The position numbers and the translations under genes are program-made. From NCBI GenBank assembly GCA_034231615.1, contig CM067309.1:43520181-43584180 (forward strand): 64,000 nucleotides of DNA, read 5' to 3'. The DNA is from Meghimatium bilineatum. Taxonomy: Eukaryota; Mollusca; Gastropoda; Stylommatophora; Philomycidae. This document shows positions 54,786-64,000 of the stretch, in pieces (position 1 is the stretch's first letter; every line of letters starts with the position of its first letter). The notes beneath the pieces are model-generated. The model worked only from the letters and a program-made list of their open reading frames with translations, was not told where the DNA came from and searched no databases.

Positions 54786-56720
54786 ACACAACCGATCCAA
54801 GTCACAACGAAAATTATGACCTGTAAGGTATTGAGTCATCTTGAGAGAAATAAGTGTTTACCAACGTTGTTAGGTGGATATCGTCCAGGAAATAAGACAT
54901 GACATAATGCAGCCATCTTTGCGCAGGATGTTTTTCAGGAGTTCGATTCGCACAAGCAGACATGTGCAGTCGCAATAGATTTTGAGGATGCTTACAGTAG
55001 GATGTCCTTGGATGTCTTGATAAATAAAACTGTTAAATCTTGCAGTAGATCATTTTGTCGTGCAGATATACCATATGGGAAGTGTGGACATATATGTATG
55101 AAATTGTTGGTGCGACCCTGCCAAATAGTAGTTATAAAGTGTGATAACTGGGTATAAGCACCAACGGTTATTAGCCCTAGTCTGCCACAGGGATCGCCTC
55201 TATCTCCTGTGCTTTTCAATGTATAAACAGTACACATCACTAGCAATCAAATCACAGGTGCTGGCAGAACGATGTCGTATACGATGACATCCTGGTGTAT
55301 AGGCAGGGTAGAAATTGAGAAGAGTGCATCGTGGAATTATAGGGGGTGTAGAACTGGTGTAGATATACGGAAGCCGTGGTAAGTTCTTCTAAGGCATTCG
55401 CGACTTGGTTTTCCTTGAACAATCACATGGTTAAGATACCCATGCCACACGTTTCGATGGCCGGGAACAGGTTAGAAAGAACCAGCATAGTGAGATACCT
55501 GGGTGTGTTGTTTAACAGAAGTATGAGTTTCAGGGAACATGTTGACCACGTTATCATAAGGGCATGCAAAGGCTTAACAGCAAAGAAGGTTATAGCTGCC
55601 GCACAGTGTGAGCAGAGGTTGCTATTTCTTTTGTACCAGGATTTGGTGGTGGATGTTGGAATATGCACTGGCACTTCTGACTCTTACCAAACTCAGATCG
55701 AAGGACTGGATAGAATCCAGAATACAGCAATGTGCATCATTCTTGGGTGCATAAAAGGCACATCGACAGAGCTATGCGGTACCTACTAGAATGTCCTACA
55801 TCAGAGCACAGATTACAGTATTGCCGTGCAGGGGCGTACTTTCAAATACATGCTGATAAGGAACACCCATTGTATTCCGAAATACAGAAAGTTAAAGGTA
55901 GCAGACTTAAGATAGGGAAGTTGTGGATGAGATGTGCGGAGGATGTCATACAAAGCGTGTGCAGATTTCAAGATGTAGCAGCACGTGCAGAATGGCTAGG
56001 TCTGCCCACATATTTCGAAACTTGTTTGAGAGTAGTAATAACGCTTAGCAGGGAATGCAGAGAATAGTGTCCGACAGCTGTCGAGCAAGAGGTTTAGGCT
56101 TTGGTAATTGAGAATGCCAAAGAGGCGGATGTGATTATATACACTGATGGATCTGTGATTAGACATGTTCGCAGTGCTTGGGTCTTCACAACTCAGTTCG
56201 CAGGTAAAACGATCAGGGAGGAGAGTGGGTCCTTTGCTGTGATTACGAGTACCTGACTATGAGTATGATTAAGAAGGTACAAGTGGGTCTCGTTCGTGAA
56301 CAATGGATTGAGGTCTTGAGAAAGGCTAGTTTGAAAGTAGCTACAATTAGTTTGGTGTTGGTGCATGTGGGTGTACGAGGCAATGAAAGAGCAGATCAAC
56401 TGGCGTCATGCGCGATTGTGGCACAGGGCGATGGAGCAATGGATCGAGCTGAGGTTTTGACTTCCATAAGAGAGATAGCACGCGAGAGTGAGACTAGTGT
56501 GGATGATGATTCATTTTGAATTTCCAGGAATAAAGATCATGGTTTTAAATAAGTGAACATTTTAGAAGGCGCAGAAGAATGATGTTCAACTAGCATAGGA
56601 CCGGTACCGTCAGCAGAAGTGTAATGGAGGATACACTTAGGGAGAGATTAGAACAACAATGGACGGTCCAATTTGCTGTGATGATGATCTGACGACTAAC
56701 AACCGATTCCTGCTTATCTC
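54785..56720 (+). pseudogene. RNase H-bearing LINE (family I-b), longest copy, decayed
   Basis: RT signals in order: KVLSHLERNKCLP..GGYRPG (about 54820), CAVAIDFEDAYSRMSLDVL (motif A, about 54970), LPQGSPLSPVLFNV (motif B, about 55185) and VYDDILVYRQGRN (motif C with its two Asp, about 55275). Then RTSIVRYLGVLFNRSMSFRE (about 55480), IEGLDRIQNTAMCIILG (about 55700), the RNase H start VIIYTDGSVIRH (about 56135) and end HVGVRGNERADQLASCAI (about 56370). Numerous stops and frame changes are present. Copies 1 and 3 are at 5440-5885 and 63025-63440. Confidence 0.9.
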
Positions 56721-56749
56721 AGGGGAGACTCGAATCGTTATATTCGATT

Positions 56750-57600
56750 TAGCAGCAATGTTTGTTATTGCATGTAGCAATAAATAACAGTAAATTGTCA
56801 TGCGCAGTGACTATCTACAAAGCGGGATTAAAAACCTGAACGGTGTATTGGCGTCTACTAGGACAGAACCTTCTTTTTATTCCATAAGAAATAAGAAAGT
56901 AATTAAACTTTTAAAAAAAAAAGACTTAGGTACTCATTGCCTTTCATGTATGACACAACAACCATAATCATGTCCAGCACTTCATCTACCAAGACTAGCT
57001 AGATAATTGATTTTACTGCCAATTCAATGACATTCGCTTAATTTAAGGCCTTATTGAAGTTTACTTGCCTCTCCCTGAGACACATAAGTACAGTTTAGAA
57101 AACTGATTACTCTCGAGTCAGTCTGTAGCTTGCGTCTGTCAGGTCGCATGAATATTACGATATGGCAGTCTTCTGAGTTCTAAATGAAATCGCTGCTATG
57201 GCAAAATATGATGTTAAATTGATGATGCGAAAATGTGTAACATTTGTAAATATGTGAGTTCATTATGAAATTGTAACATAGTAAGCAATTCACAATTAAA
57301 GAGTACTATAACATTTGTAAATGACCACATCTGCCTTTCTGCGTCATTGCTATTTTTATTCACTGAAACAACATTTCCGTGAGTGTCTAACCTCGACTGT
57401 TGATCAGCATCGTGGAATTTGTTTTTCAATATTCAGTGATGGTATGGAGTCCCAAGATGTCAGTTACTCCACGACAAGCGAAGATGTGAAATCCCTTCTC
57501 AGTACAATTGTCTCAGACAAATGATAAACATCAGACCGTGACAGAGATGGTGCGTGATATTGGCCAGTACTACAAGACCACTTTACAGAATTAATACAGA
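56750..57600. other. Intronic sequence, nothing recognised
   Basis: No supported gene, repeat or element. Confidence 0.4.
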
Positions 57601-57604
57601 CTTC

Positions 57605-57735
57605 ATCCGTTACGTTTGTGATCACTATCGTGAGTTTCGTTGGTCACTATTTATATACTTGGAGTCGCATATCAAAAATAGCAAAAGCCGACCAACGAAA
57701 TGCACAAAAATAATCAAAATCAGTCATGTTTAGGT
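57605..57735. repeat. Palindromic repeat, P1 family
   Basis: The left arm ATCGTGAGTTTCGTTGGTC (about 57627-57645) and right arm GACCAACGAAATGCACAAAA (about 57691-57710) are inverted around a ~45-bp spacer. TTACGTTTGTGATCA on the left recalls the AAACGTAACGA words of the 42 kb copies. A short MITE is likely. Confidence 0.55.
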
Positions 57736-57963
57736 TTTCTGTGCACAAGTCTTCTATACTGGAGACCGGCCACGGTCTAGAATTGATACTATTCTGATGT
57801 GGTCACAAATTGGTTGTGCAAGTCATGTAGCATATGTGCCAGCTCACCGTGTAACAAAGATACTCATCTATGGTGTGAGATTCACACAGGACATGAGATG
57901 CACACAGGACATGAGTTTGAGAATAAAAACATGTAAAGAAGTTCACAAGAACAGATAACTCAC

Positions 57964-58093
57964 CTTAGCGCAATCATCACAAAAAGCAGGGGAGGCTCCT
58001 AACAGTTTGAACTCATCACCACATAGGACACACTGAGATGTGCCATTACCAATCGCATTTTTCTTCATGTTATCCAGCTTGTCAACCAGTCTC
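57964..58093 (-). CDS. RPH3A: Rabphilin-like exon B: helix end and first half of the zinc finger
   Basis: The exon is 130 nt. Its acceptor ends AAACACAG just above 58093 and its donor is GTGAG from 57963 downward. The first base completes the glycine codon split with exon A, then the frame reads RLVDKLDNMKKNAIGNGTSQ, CVLCGDEFKLLGASPAFCDD and CAK, ending on a whole codon. The two CxxC pairs (CVLC, CDDC) are the first two zinc-ligand pairs of the FYVE-related finger in rabphilin, Noc2 and granuphilin-type effectors. A 45-bp gap separates the acceptor from a large minisatellite at 58140 upward. Confidence 0.93.
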
Positions 58094-58139
58094 CTGTGTT
58101 TGATTAAATATCATTTCAATGTTGCCCCATAGAAAAGGT

Positions 58140-58990
58140 TGACAACAGTGCTACATTGACACTATCGACAAATATATTGGTACTGAAGACATACATATTG
58201 ACATCAAGGCAAACACATCGACACAAAAGACAAACACATCGACACTCAAGAAAAAAACACATCGAAACTCAGGGTAAACACATAGACACTCAAGACAAAC
58301 ACATAGACACTTGAGACAAACAGATAGGTACACAAGACAAAAACATAGACACACAAGACAAACACATAGACATACAAGACTAATACATCGACACTCAAGA
58401 CAAACACATAGACACTCAAGACACGCACATCGACATTCAATACAAAAACATAGACACACAAGACAAAAACATATCGACACACAAGATAAACACATCGACA
58501 CTCAAGACAAAAACATAGGCACCCAAGACAAACACATCGAAAATCAAGACACAAACACATCGACACTCAAGGCAAACACATAGACACTCAAGACACACAC
58601 ATCGACATTCAACACAAAAACATTGACACACAAGACAAACACATCGACACTCAAGAGAAACACATGGATACACAAGACAAAAACATCGGCATACAAGACA
58701 AACACATCGACACAATTTCTCCATCTTTATATGTCAAGATACATACATCAACGATGAACGGGGGTAAAATCAAAGAAAAACACAAGACAAACACATTTAC
58801 ACAAGACAAACACACAGACACACTTCAAACGCACGAACAAGAAGACAGACTCATGAAAACTAAAGGCACATGCATCGATACAAAAGTCAAACGCATCGAT
58901 AATCAAGGAAAACCCATCGATACTCGAGACAAACTCATTGATACTCAATGCAAATTCATTGATATATCAAGTATCAAGTGACGCATTCTT
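58140..58990. repeat. ~22-bp minisatellite upstream of exon B, left part
   Basis: About 38 units of ACACTCAAGACAAACACATA GA or CG. Toward 58860-58990 units grade into AAACTCATTGATACTCAATG C. The LINE at 58978-61330 interrupts it and the array resumes at 61370. It begins about 45 bp from the exon B acceptor. Confidence 0.95.
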
Positions 58991-61330
58991 TTCAGAACGT
59001 TTTCTTCGCAAAGGATACTCTGAACGCCTCTCTATTCTGGGCAAGCAGGCTTGCATTGGCCAGAGACATGTGCATACACTCTACGATGTCGCTGGTACAT
59101 CGTCTTCTTGGTCTTCTTTTTTTCCCTACCCGGCACTCTACCCTCTAGAATTAACCTTTCGATACCATGATTTTGCGGGCTTGCAAAGGTTCCAGAAATG
59201 CTCTCGTGCGGACCCAGGGTTAGCAGATAACAAAGATTCTAAAAGTACCTCCACTGGTGCACCCCGGAAACAGAAATACAGCGGCTCTTGCTGTATTACA
59301 GGCTAACACCTTTAGGCTCGTGGCCGTGGATGCTGTAGATGTAATGAGAATTGCCTGCAAAGAGACATGAAAATATCTCAGAAACCTCTACACAATTACA
59401 TCCAAGATATGCAAGGCATCTGTGCATTCTGTCTTGGCTGGCTTAAAAAGCAAAGCATTGGAGGGCCGACCAATGTCAATGTCCCTAACATACGGTTATT
59501 TTACAAGTATACACCGAGTCTGGAAAAGGTAACACACTCTAGAGGGCAGCGTAGTGTACGCGAACGATTCGGTGGCAACGGAGCTACAATAGTCCAGCAC
59601 GAGACCGACTGGCATAAGTGTTGTTCATGCTCAAGAACACACAGAAGCCGACATGTCTTATCCCAATTGACCCCCATTCAAAGTAAGAATCATGACTCAG
59701 GTATTGGATACGCCTACTTTAACATGCACTCCTGGGTATGGAAAAAATCTATGAATACAGCTTCCCATTGCACACAGGACAAGCACTGAACAAATGTCGG
59801 GGAGCGCATTGTTCAAATGTCTGATCGAAGCAGTGTTGAGACTCATAATCTGGACATTGGGGGCAACGTAGAGAGGGGCGCAAGTCTCTAACGACAATGC
59901 AAACTTAGCCCAACTCGACTGTCAGCCGTCGCCCAATACGGTTCATAGAGAGAAAATTGGGTTCAGTACCCGAAGCGCACTGCGAAGCTCCTCGTCTGAG
60001 ATTCGTATTTAACCTACCTATCTGTGTAATATACGCAATGGCGAAGAGTCAAAATACATATGCCGCGCCTGACGATGGATTTGAAGGCCATCTCAAGTGA
60101 ACGAGGCGAGTGCGTGAGAAATGGACATGTCAAACCTCAGACCCCCGACGTGTTTGGCAAAGCAGCACGTCGTCTAGGAAGATGCATCAACCCTAGTCTA
60201 ATTCGACCGACGCCGTTACCCAACACTGCTCATACGGAAGAAATTAGGTCTGGGACCTAGGGACACATAGGGTGGTAATGGAATGTTCTTCCTACACGAG
60301 GAACAGCTCGCTGGCTGCGAAGCGCCTCGTCAGAGGATAGAAAAACAATGGGTGACCAAAGCAAAGTATCAGCTCGCCTCTTCTCGTGTACACCCCCCCC
60401 CCCCCCCCCCCGATTAGAGGGCTCTTCCAATAGGCATTGCCGAAATGTGAAGCCTCCTGGGTATAAAAGTTCTTAAACCACCCCATTGCACATAGGAAGT
60501 AAGAGCTAATCGCTTGTAATTCCTGGGGTTCTTAAACAACAAACACATAACAAACCATCATGTTGCGTTAAGTCTCCAAAATCCAATAGCGTCCTTCTTG
60601 TGATGGTATTTAGAAGCCACCTTCATTTAGTTTCAGTAATTTTAATGTTCTTTTTTTTAATTCGTAGGATCTTTCTGTAGCTCTTTATTTCAAATTAATT
60701 TATTCTTTTGGATATTGTCTTGTTTAAAGTCCAAATCTCACATCTGGAAAAACTCATGATCTTAAAATGGTTAATTTAGTGTCGTTATGACTATTGATGA
60801 CATAACTTTCTCGTTTGTGTTAATTTGAGTGTTGCAATTGCGAGTCTTCTAATCTCGACTGAACAATCTCCGGAATTGTTTATATTTGCTCCTAGTTATT
60901 CGAAATTGTTTACACATTCTAGTTCTATAATGTCTATGTTGATTATTGATTTGATCTTTGTTTTGTCTGTTGTCATGATTTTCTTTTTTTTTTGTGCGTT
61001 TAGATGTAGATTTTGGATCTCCCTATATTTCTTTGTTGTTGTGATTAGCTGTTTCAGTCCCTCAAGATGTATAGTAAGGAGGACTGTGTCATCTGCATAT
61101 CTTATTTCTGGAATCTTGTACCCATCGATATTTATTGGATAAAACTCATTTTCCTCTAATTTCTCTCTTACATTTATCATTACATTCTCTGCATAGATGT
61201 TAAAAAAATAAGAGGATAGAGTGCACCCCTGTCTCTCTCCACTTTGAACAGCGAACCATTCAGATGTTTCTCCATCCACTCTTACTGCTGCTTGTTGTTC
61301 GTGATATAGTGTTTAAATAAGATGTATTAG
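58978..61330 (-). pseudogene. LINE (family L-c) inserted in the exon B minisatellite, itself interrupted
   Basis: The minus strand has RT motif B SGERQGCTLSSYFFNIYAEN (about 61240), motif C IRYADDTVLLT (about 61095) and post-RT sequence down to LLNTITRRTLLDFG (about 60590). It then breaks. The C-terminus resumes at about 59178 with HGIERLILEGRVPGREK, later ASLLAQNREAFRVSFAKKTF and the terminal CVT near 58980, matching EYVT of the 33298 copy. The ~1.4 kb between is foreign. One Lys-rich frame error follows motif C. Confidence 0.88.
59178..60555. other. Unidentified ~1.4-kb insertion within the LINE
   Basis: It splits a LINE reading frame and has higher GC than its surroundings. It contains a 140-codon plus frame (59367-59789) beginning MKISQKPLHNYIQDMQGICA with several Cys/His residues but no recognised domain, and a poly-C run at about 60389-60410. 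Two internal similarities are seen: CCCATTGCACACAGGA (about 59764) with CCCATTGCACATAGGA (about 60482), and CGAAGCTCCTCGTCTGAGA (about 59984) with CGAAGCGCCTCGTCAGAGGA (about 60319). No clear terminal repeats; ends are approximate. Confidence 0.55.
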
Positions 61331-61369
61331 ATGTTTGGGGAAGCTCCATGCCTCAATGTTTTTTTACGC

Positions 61370-61590
61370 ATAATGCAAATTTATTGATACTCAACGCAAA
61401 TGCATTGAAAAACACGACAAGCTCATCGATACTAAAGGCAAACGCATCGATACTAAAGGCAAACTCATCGATACTCAAGGCAAACTCACTGATACTTAAT
61501 GCAAATTAGACTCAATGCAAATTCATCGATACTCAAGGCAAACGCATCGATACCAAGGCAAACTCATCGATACCAAGGCAAACATACTGA
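61370..61590. repeat. ~21-bp minisatellite upstream of exon B, right part
   Basis: Units of GCAAACTCATCGATACTCAA G, continuous in type with 58860-58990 on the other side of the LINE. Confidence 0.93.
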
Positions 61591-61749
61591 CACTCTCTAT
61601 GCCTTCTAAACTTCTGTTTTCAACTATCAACACTGGACGAACGCCATTCATCCGTCCGTCAATCAATCAATCAATCAAATCAATCTGTCTGTCTGCCTAT
61701 CTATATATCATCTATTGTCATTTCCACTTGTGCGCTAAGCGTAGTGGGG

Positions 61750-62300
61750 GAGGGGAATTCGGAGTTTTTTGGCTTTGGCCATTTGAATTGCATTGGCCAT
61801 GGTAAGCCCATGTCTATTTAATGATTCTTTTGATTGTATCTGCCCATCCAGTTCTTGGTCTTCCTCATGCCTTGTAGTCCGATCTTCTGCTGATGTACAC
61901 ACTTATGGCTGGTTGCACAGGTTCCATTCTCATGACGTGACCAAACCATCTGGTTTTCTGCCTCTCGATGTAGTCGTGACTTCAGATAGTCGTAACGGCT
62001 GTCCTACTATCTTCATTTCTTCGGCAGTCTCTTCTCGTAACATTTATCGATTTCCTCAAACATCTAATGTCGCAAACTGTGATCTTTTTTCGCTAGGTCT
62101 TTGTCAAGGGTCATGTTTGACATACGAGTAGTTAACACAGAATTGGTATAAAAATACTGCTTATCAATTGTCGCTTTGTAGCCATGCAGATTAATTGGTG
62201 TTTAAGTATTGATGACAGCTGGTAAGTCACAGCATTGGCTTTTTGGCACCTCGTTTCAATTTCTCTGTGGAGTTTGTCATCCTCCGTAAATATGCTTCCC
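61750..62300 (-). pseudogene. RTE-like LINE fragment
   Basis: The minus strand reads FTEDDKLHREIETRCQKANA, VTYQLSSILKHQ, RQLISSIFIPILC, then decays. It corresponds closely to FTENESLDRELETRCQKSNA and IFLPTLCYQCQTW of the 27245-30960 element. Confidence 0.87.
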
Positions 62301-62339
62301 TCAACACTAAAAATGAAGGAATCAATAGTCAGGGTGAAG

Positions 62340-62545
62340 TAATCAACATTCACATTCAGATTGAACACATGGTCACATTGAGCGCGACACATTAACCTTC
62401 ATATAAAATAAAGAGAGTCTGACACTACCACCCATATTGAACACAGAGTCACAAAGAGATTTACACGTTAAAACTAATATTGAACACATGGTGACACAGA
62501 GCGTAACACATCAAAACTCACAATGAACACCCAGATTGAACTTCC
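62340..62545. repeat. Degenerate ~63-bp repeat next to exon A donor
   Basis: Three loose units of ATTGAACACATGGTCACATT GAGCG...ACACATTAA. It ends about 25 bp from the exon A donor. Confidence 0.75.
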
Positions 62546-62571
62546 ATCTCTCACACATATCTGTATCTTAC

Positions 62572-62715
62572 CCAATACGTTCCTGCTCCACACCTTCCAG
62601 GTATTCTGCTCTGTTGATAACACGCAATATTTGCTCCTGCTCATCCAATGTCAAATGCTCAGGCCGGCCAAAGTTGCCCATCTTGCTGGTATGAACGGAC
62701 CACCCAGTTCCTAAT
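62572..62715 (-). CDS. RPH3A: Rabphilin-like exon A: N-terminal part of the Rab-binding domain
   Basis: The exon is 144 nt, bounded by an acceptor (TTCTTCTGTAG, 62716 upward) and a GTAAG donor (62571 downward). It starts with the last base of a split codon and ends with two bases (GG) of a glycine codon that exon B completes. The translation runs LGTGWSVHTSKMGNFGRPEH, then LTLDEQEQILRVINRAEYLE and GVEQERI. The GWSVHT motif and the long amphipathic helix ending in EQERIG are typical of the first helix of the rabphilin/Noc2 Rab-binding domain. An upstream exon with the start codon must exist at higher coordinates; I found no convincing candidate before the window end. Confidence 0.9.
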
Positions 62716-62789
62716 CTACAGAAGAACAAGACGTTAACGCAATGTTAATGTAAAACTAACATAAGAAATGTGAACAAAATAGATATCAT

Positions 62790-63010
62790 TGTTCACTGTT
62801 GAAGTTCCAGCAGAGTACAACTGTTCAAAAAAGATCTCCCATACTTAACATTTTCAGTAGAGTACAACTGTTCAATATCTGTTTAATATAACAATTTTCA
62901 GTAGAGTACAACTGTTCAATATCTTTCATATCTGTTTATTATAACTGTTTCCAGCAGAGTACAACTGTTCAATATCTTTCATATCTGTTTATTATTAACA
63001 TTTCCAGCAG
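62790..63010. repeat. ~58-bp tandem repeat upstream of exon A
   Basis: About four units of AGCAGAGTACAACTGTTCAA plus TATCTTTCATATCTGTTTATT. Confidence 0.88.
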
Positions 63011-63024
63011 TGTACACATGTTCA

Positions 63025-63440
63025 ACATCTTGTCGATGTGTGTCTCTTGTGTACCGAAGAATGATACGCATTGCTGCATTCTGGATTCTATCCATTCTTT
63101 CGATCTGAGTTTGGCTAAGAGTCAGAATATTCCATCACAGTCATTACCAAACCGTGGTACAAAAGAAATAACAACATCTGCTCACACTGTATAGCAGCCA
63201 TAACCTTCATTGCTGTTAAGCCTTTGCCTGCCCATATGATAACGTGGTCAACATGATTACTGAAATTCAGATTTCTGTCAAAACACACCCAGATATCTCA
63301 TTGTGCTGGTTCTTTTTAAACTTTTCCCGACCAACGAAACACGTGGCATGTGATTGTTCAAGGAAAATCACGTCACGAATGCCTTCGAATGATTACTCCA
63401 AATACTCTACACTCCTGCATGCACTGCAATAGAATTTTCC
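63025..63440 (-). pseudogene. RNase H-bearing LINE (family I-b), copy 3, minus strand
   Basis: The minus strand contains HATCFVGREKFKKNQHNEI, then TLSQTQIERMDRIQNAAMRI ILRYTRDTH. The last block matches TQIEGLDRIQNTAMCIILGC of the copy at 54785-56720. Heavily degraded. Confidence 0.82.
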
Positions 63441-63838
63441 TGGCACGAATCGGACTCATCGGGCATCTACGAACTCACACACCAAATTAGACAATCATAA
63501 ATGTTTTGTTGTTTTTCTACTTGTTCATCACATTTATTGTTTTTCATGCCATGCTCATCTTCGATTGCGAAGGAGGAACACCATCACATGCCTCGTTGGA
63601 ACGTGTAGTGAAAATGTTAATCTGTGATACTGTGGTTTGTCTTGGTAGTGTGGAATTTCTTATCTCCCTTTGATTGAGCTCCCGGCATGGTGAATAGTAA
63701 TAAAGTTACCTTGTGTGTGGAAGTGGCTACACCTTCTGTCACTGGCATTTCTGGACACCCAGATAGAATAAACAGGGACATACTACGGGAAACGCTAGAA
63801 ATGTACTGAATCAAGGGACAACTACTACATAACATCAC
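63440..63838. other. Intronic sequence, nothing recognised
   Basis: A minus frame with an ATG in fair context (MPGAQSKGDKKF, about 63690) was considered as an upstream rabphilin-like exon but has no family resemblance. Confidence 0.35.
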
Positions 63839-64000
63839 GCATTATACAAAAATGCCAAAGCAAAGTGAGAAAAACAGACGGTGTATCAGAACCATTCACA
63901 ACAAAAACAGAGGTCATTCAGGGATGTGTGGTGTCGCCTATTCTATTTTACGTCTAAATAGACAAAATTATAAAAGAAACACAACATGAGATATATAATT
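63838..64000 (+). pseudogene. LINE RT fragment running off the window
   Basis: With frameshifts it reads LYKNAKAK, VRKTDGVSEPFTTKTEVIQG then CVVSPILFYV, the sequence leading into RT motif B of an RTE-like ORF (compare VRTSDGITDAFETKTGTRQG at ~28115 on the minus strand). Confidence 0.82.

Larger units (their letters stand above)
2128..62715 (-). other. RPH3A: Rabphilin-3A/Noc2-like Rab-effector gene (partial, 7 exons visible)
   Basis: The minus strand carries seven exons that splice into one open frame of about 334 codons. Successive exon phases agree at every junction (2/2, 0/0, 0/0, 1/1, 1/1, 1/1 carry-over), which is hard to get by chance. The order of motifs is that of rabphilin and Noc2: Rab-binding helix, FYVE-related zinc finger with eight cysteines, SGAWFFKG, then an acidic and Ser-rich linker. 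Family members bind GTP-loaded Rab3, Rab27 or Rab8 on secretory or synaptic vesicles. Introns are about 4.5, 9.5, 28.5, 2.7, 6.7 and 7.7 kb and are full of repeats. The first coding exon and any C2A/C2B exons are not in the window. Whether this is a rabphilin (with C2 domains) or a Noc2-like protein (without) cannot be decided here. Confidence 0.9.

Noticed and set aside
58151..58583. Cys-rich minus frames and Arg/His/Gln-rich plus frames
   Set aside because: Products of the ~22-bp minisatellite next to exon B; the repeat forces the periodic residues.
59367..59789. 140-codon frame as a host gene
   Set aside because: It lies inside a sequence inserted in a LINE, has no splice-supported neighbours and no recognised domain. 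It is kept only as part of the unidentified insertion.
63617..63838. Minus frame starting MPGAQSKGDKKF as a first exon of the rabphilin-like gene
   Set aside because: It does not resemble the family N-terminus (a CPNDR-type segment), and no donor in the phase needed to join exon A was found.

Overview
This is a eukaryotic, almost certainly metazoan, window: AT-rich, intron-dominated and full of non-LTR retrotransposon debris, hAT and Tc1-like transposons, tRNA-derived SINEs and an extraordinary density of minisatellites. The mix suggests a lophotrochozoan, most plausibly a mollusc, but that is inference; no species marker was found.

One host gene was recognised. It lies on the minus strand and covers nearly the whole window. 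Seven exons (62572-62715, 57964-58093, 48385-48471, 19666-19873, 16859-16954, 9980-10162, 2128-2283) have good splice sites and join in frame at every junction. They encode about 334 residues of a rabphilin-3A/Noc2-type Rab effector: the Rab-binding helix, a complete eight-cysteine FYVE-related zinc finger, the SGAWFFKG Rab-contact motif and the start of a Ser/Glu-rich linker. The start codon and any C2 domains would lie outside the window, at the high- and low-coordinate ends respectively.

The introns are filled in layers. (i) There are more than 25 tandem arrays with units of 15-60 bp, and six of the seven exons have one within about 150 bp. The array beside the exon at 2128-2283 repeats that exon's own 3' end and splice donor about 20 times. 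(ii) Non-LTR elements include a complete Ingi/I-like element at 22729-26816, which starts with a candidate HDV-like ribozyme and split a 32-bp minisatellite. A second, decayed copy at 33515-36010 carries a nested SINE. An RTE-like element on the minus strand spans 27245-30960. At least a dozen more 5'-truncated fragments of several families are present. (iii) DNA transposons include a Tc1-like pseudogene (31476-32130), an internally deleted hAT (37379-38512) with an exact 8-bp target duplication inside a 58-bp minisatellite, and a hAT-Charlie-like copy (43220-45667). (iv) Several short dispersed repeat families recur in both orientations.

No bacterial-type genes, CRISPR arrays or rRNA genes were seen. 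Most long open frames come from stop-free tandem repeats. The most noteworthy points are the exon-derived splice-donor array, the ribozyme-headed retrotransposon, and an unidentified ~1.4-kb insertion (about 59178-60555) inside a LINE.
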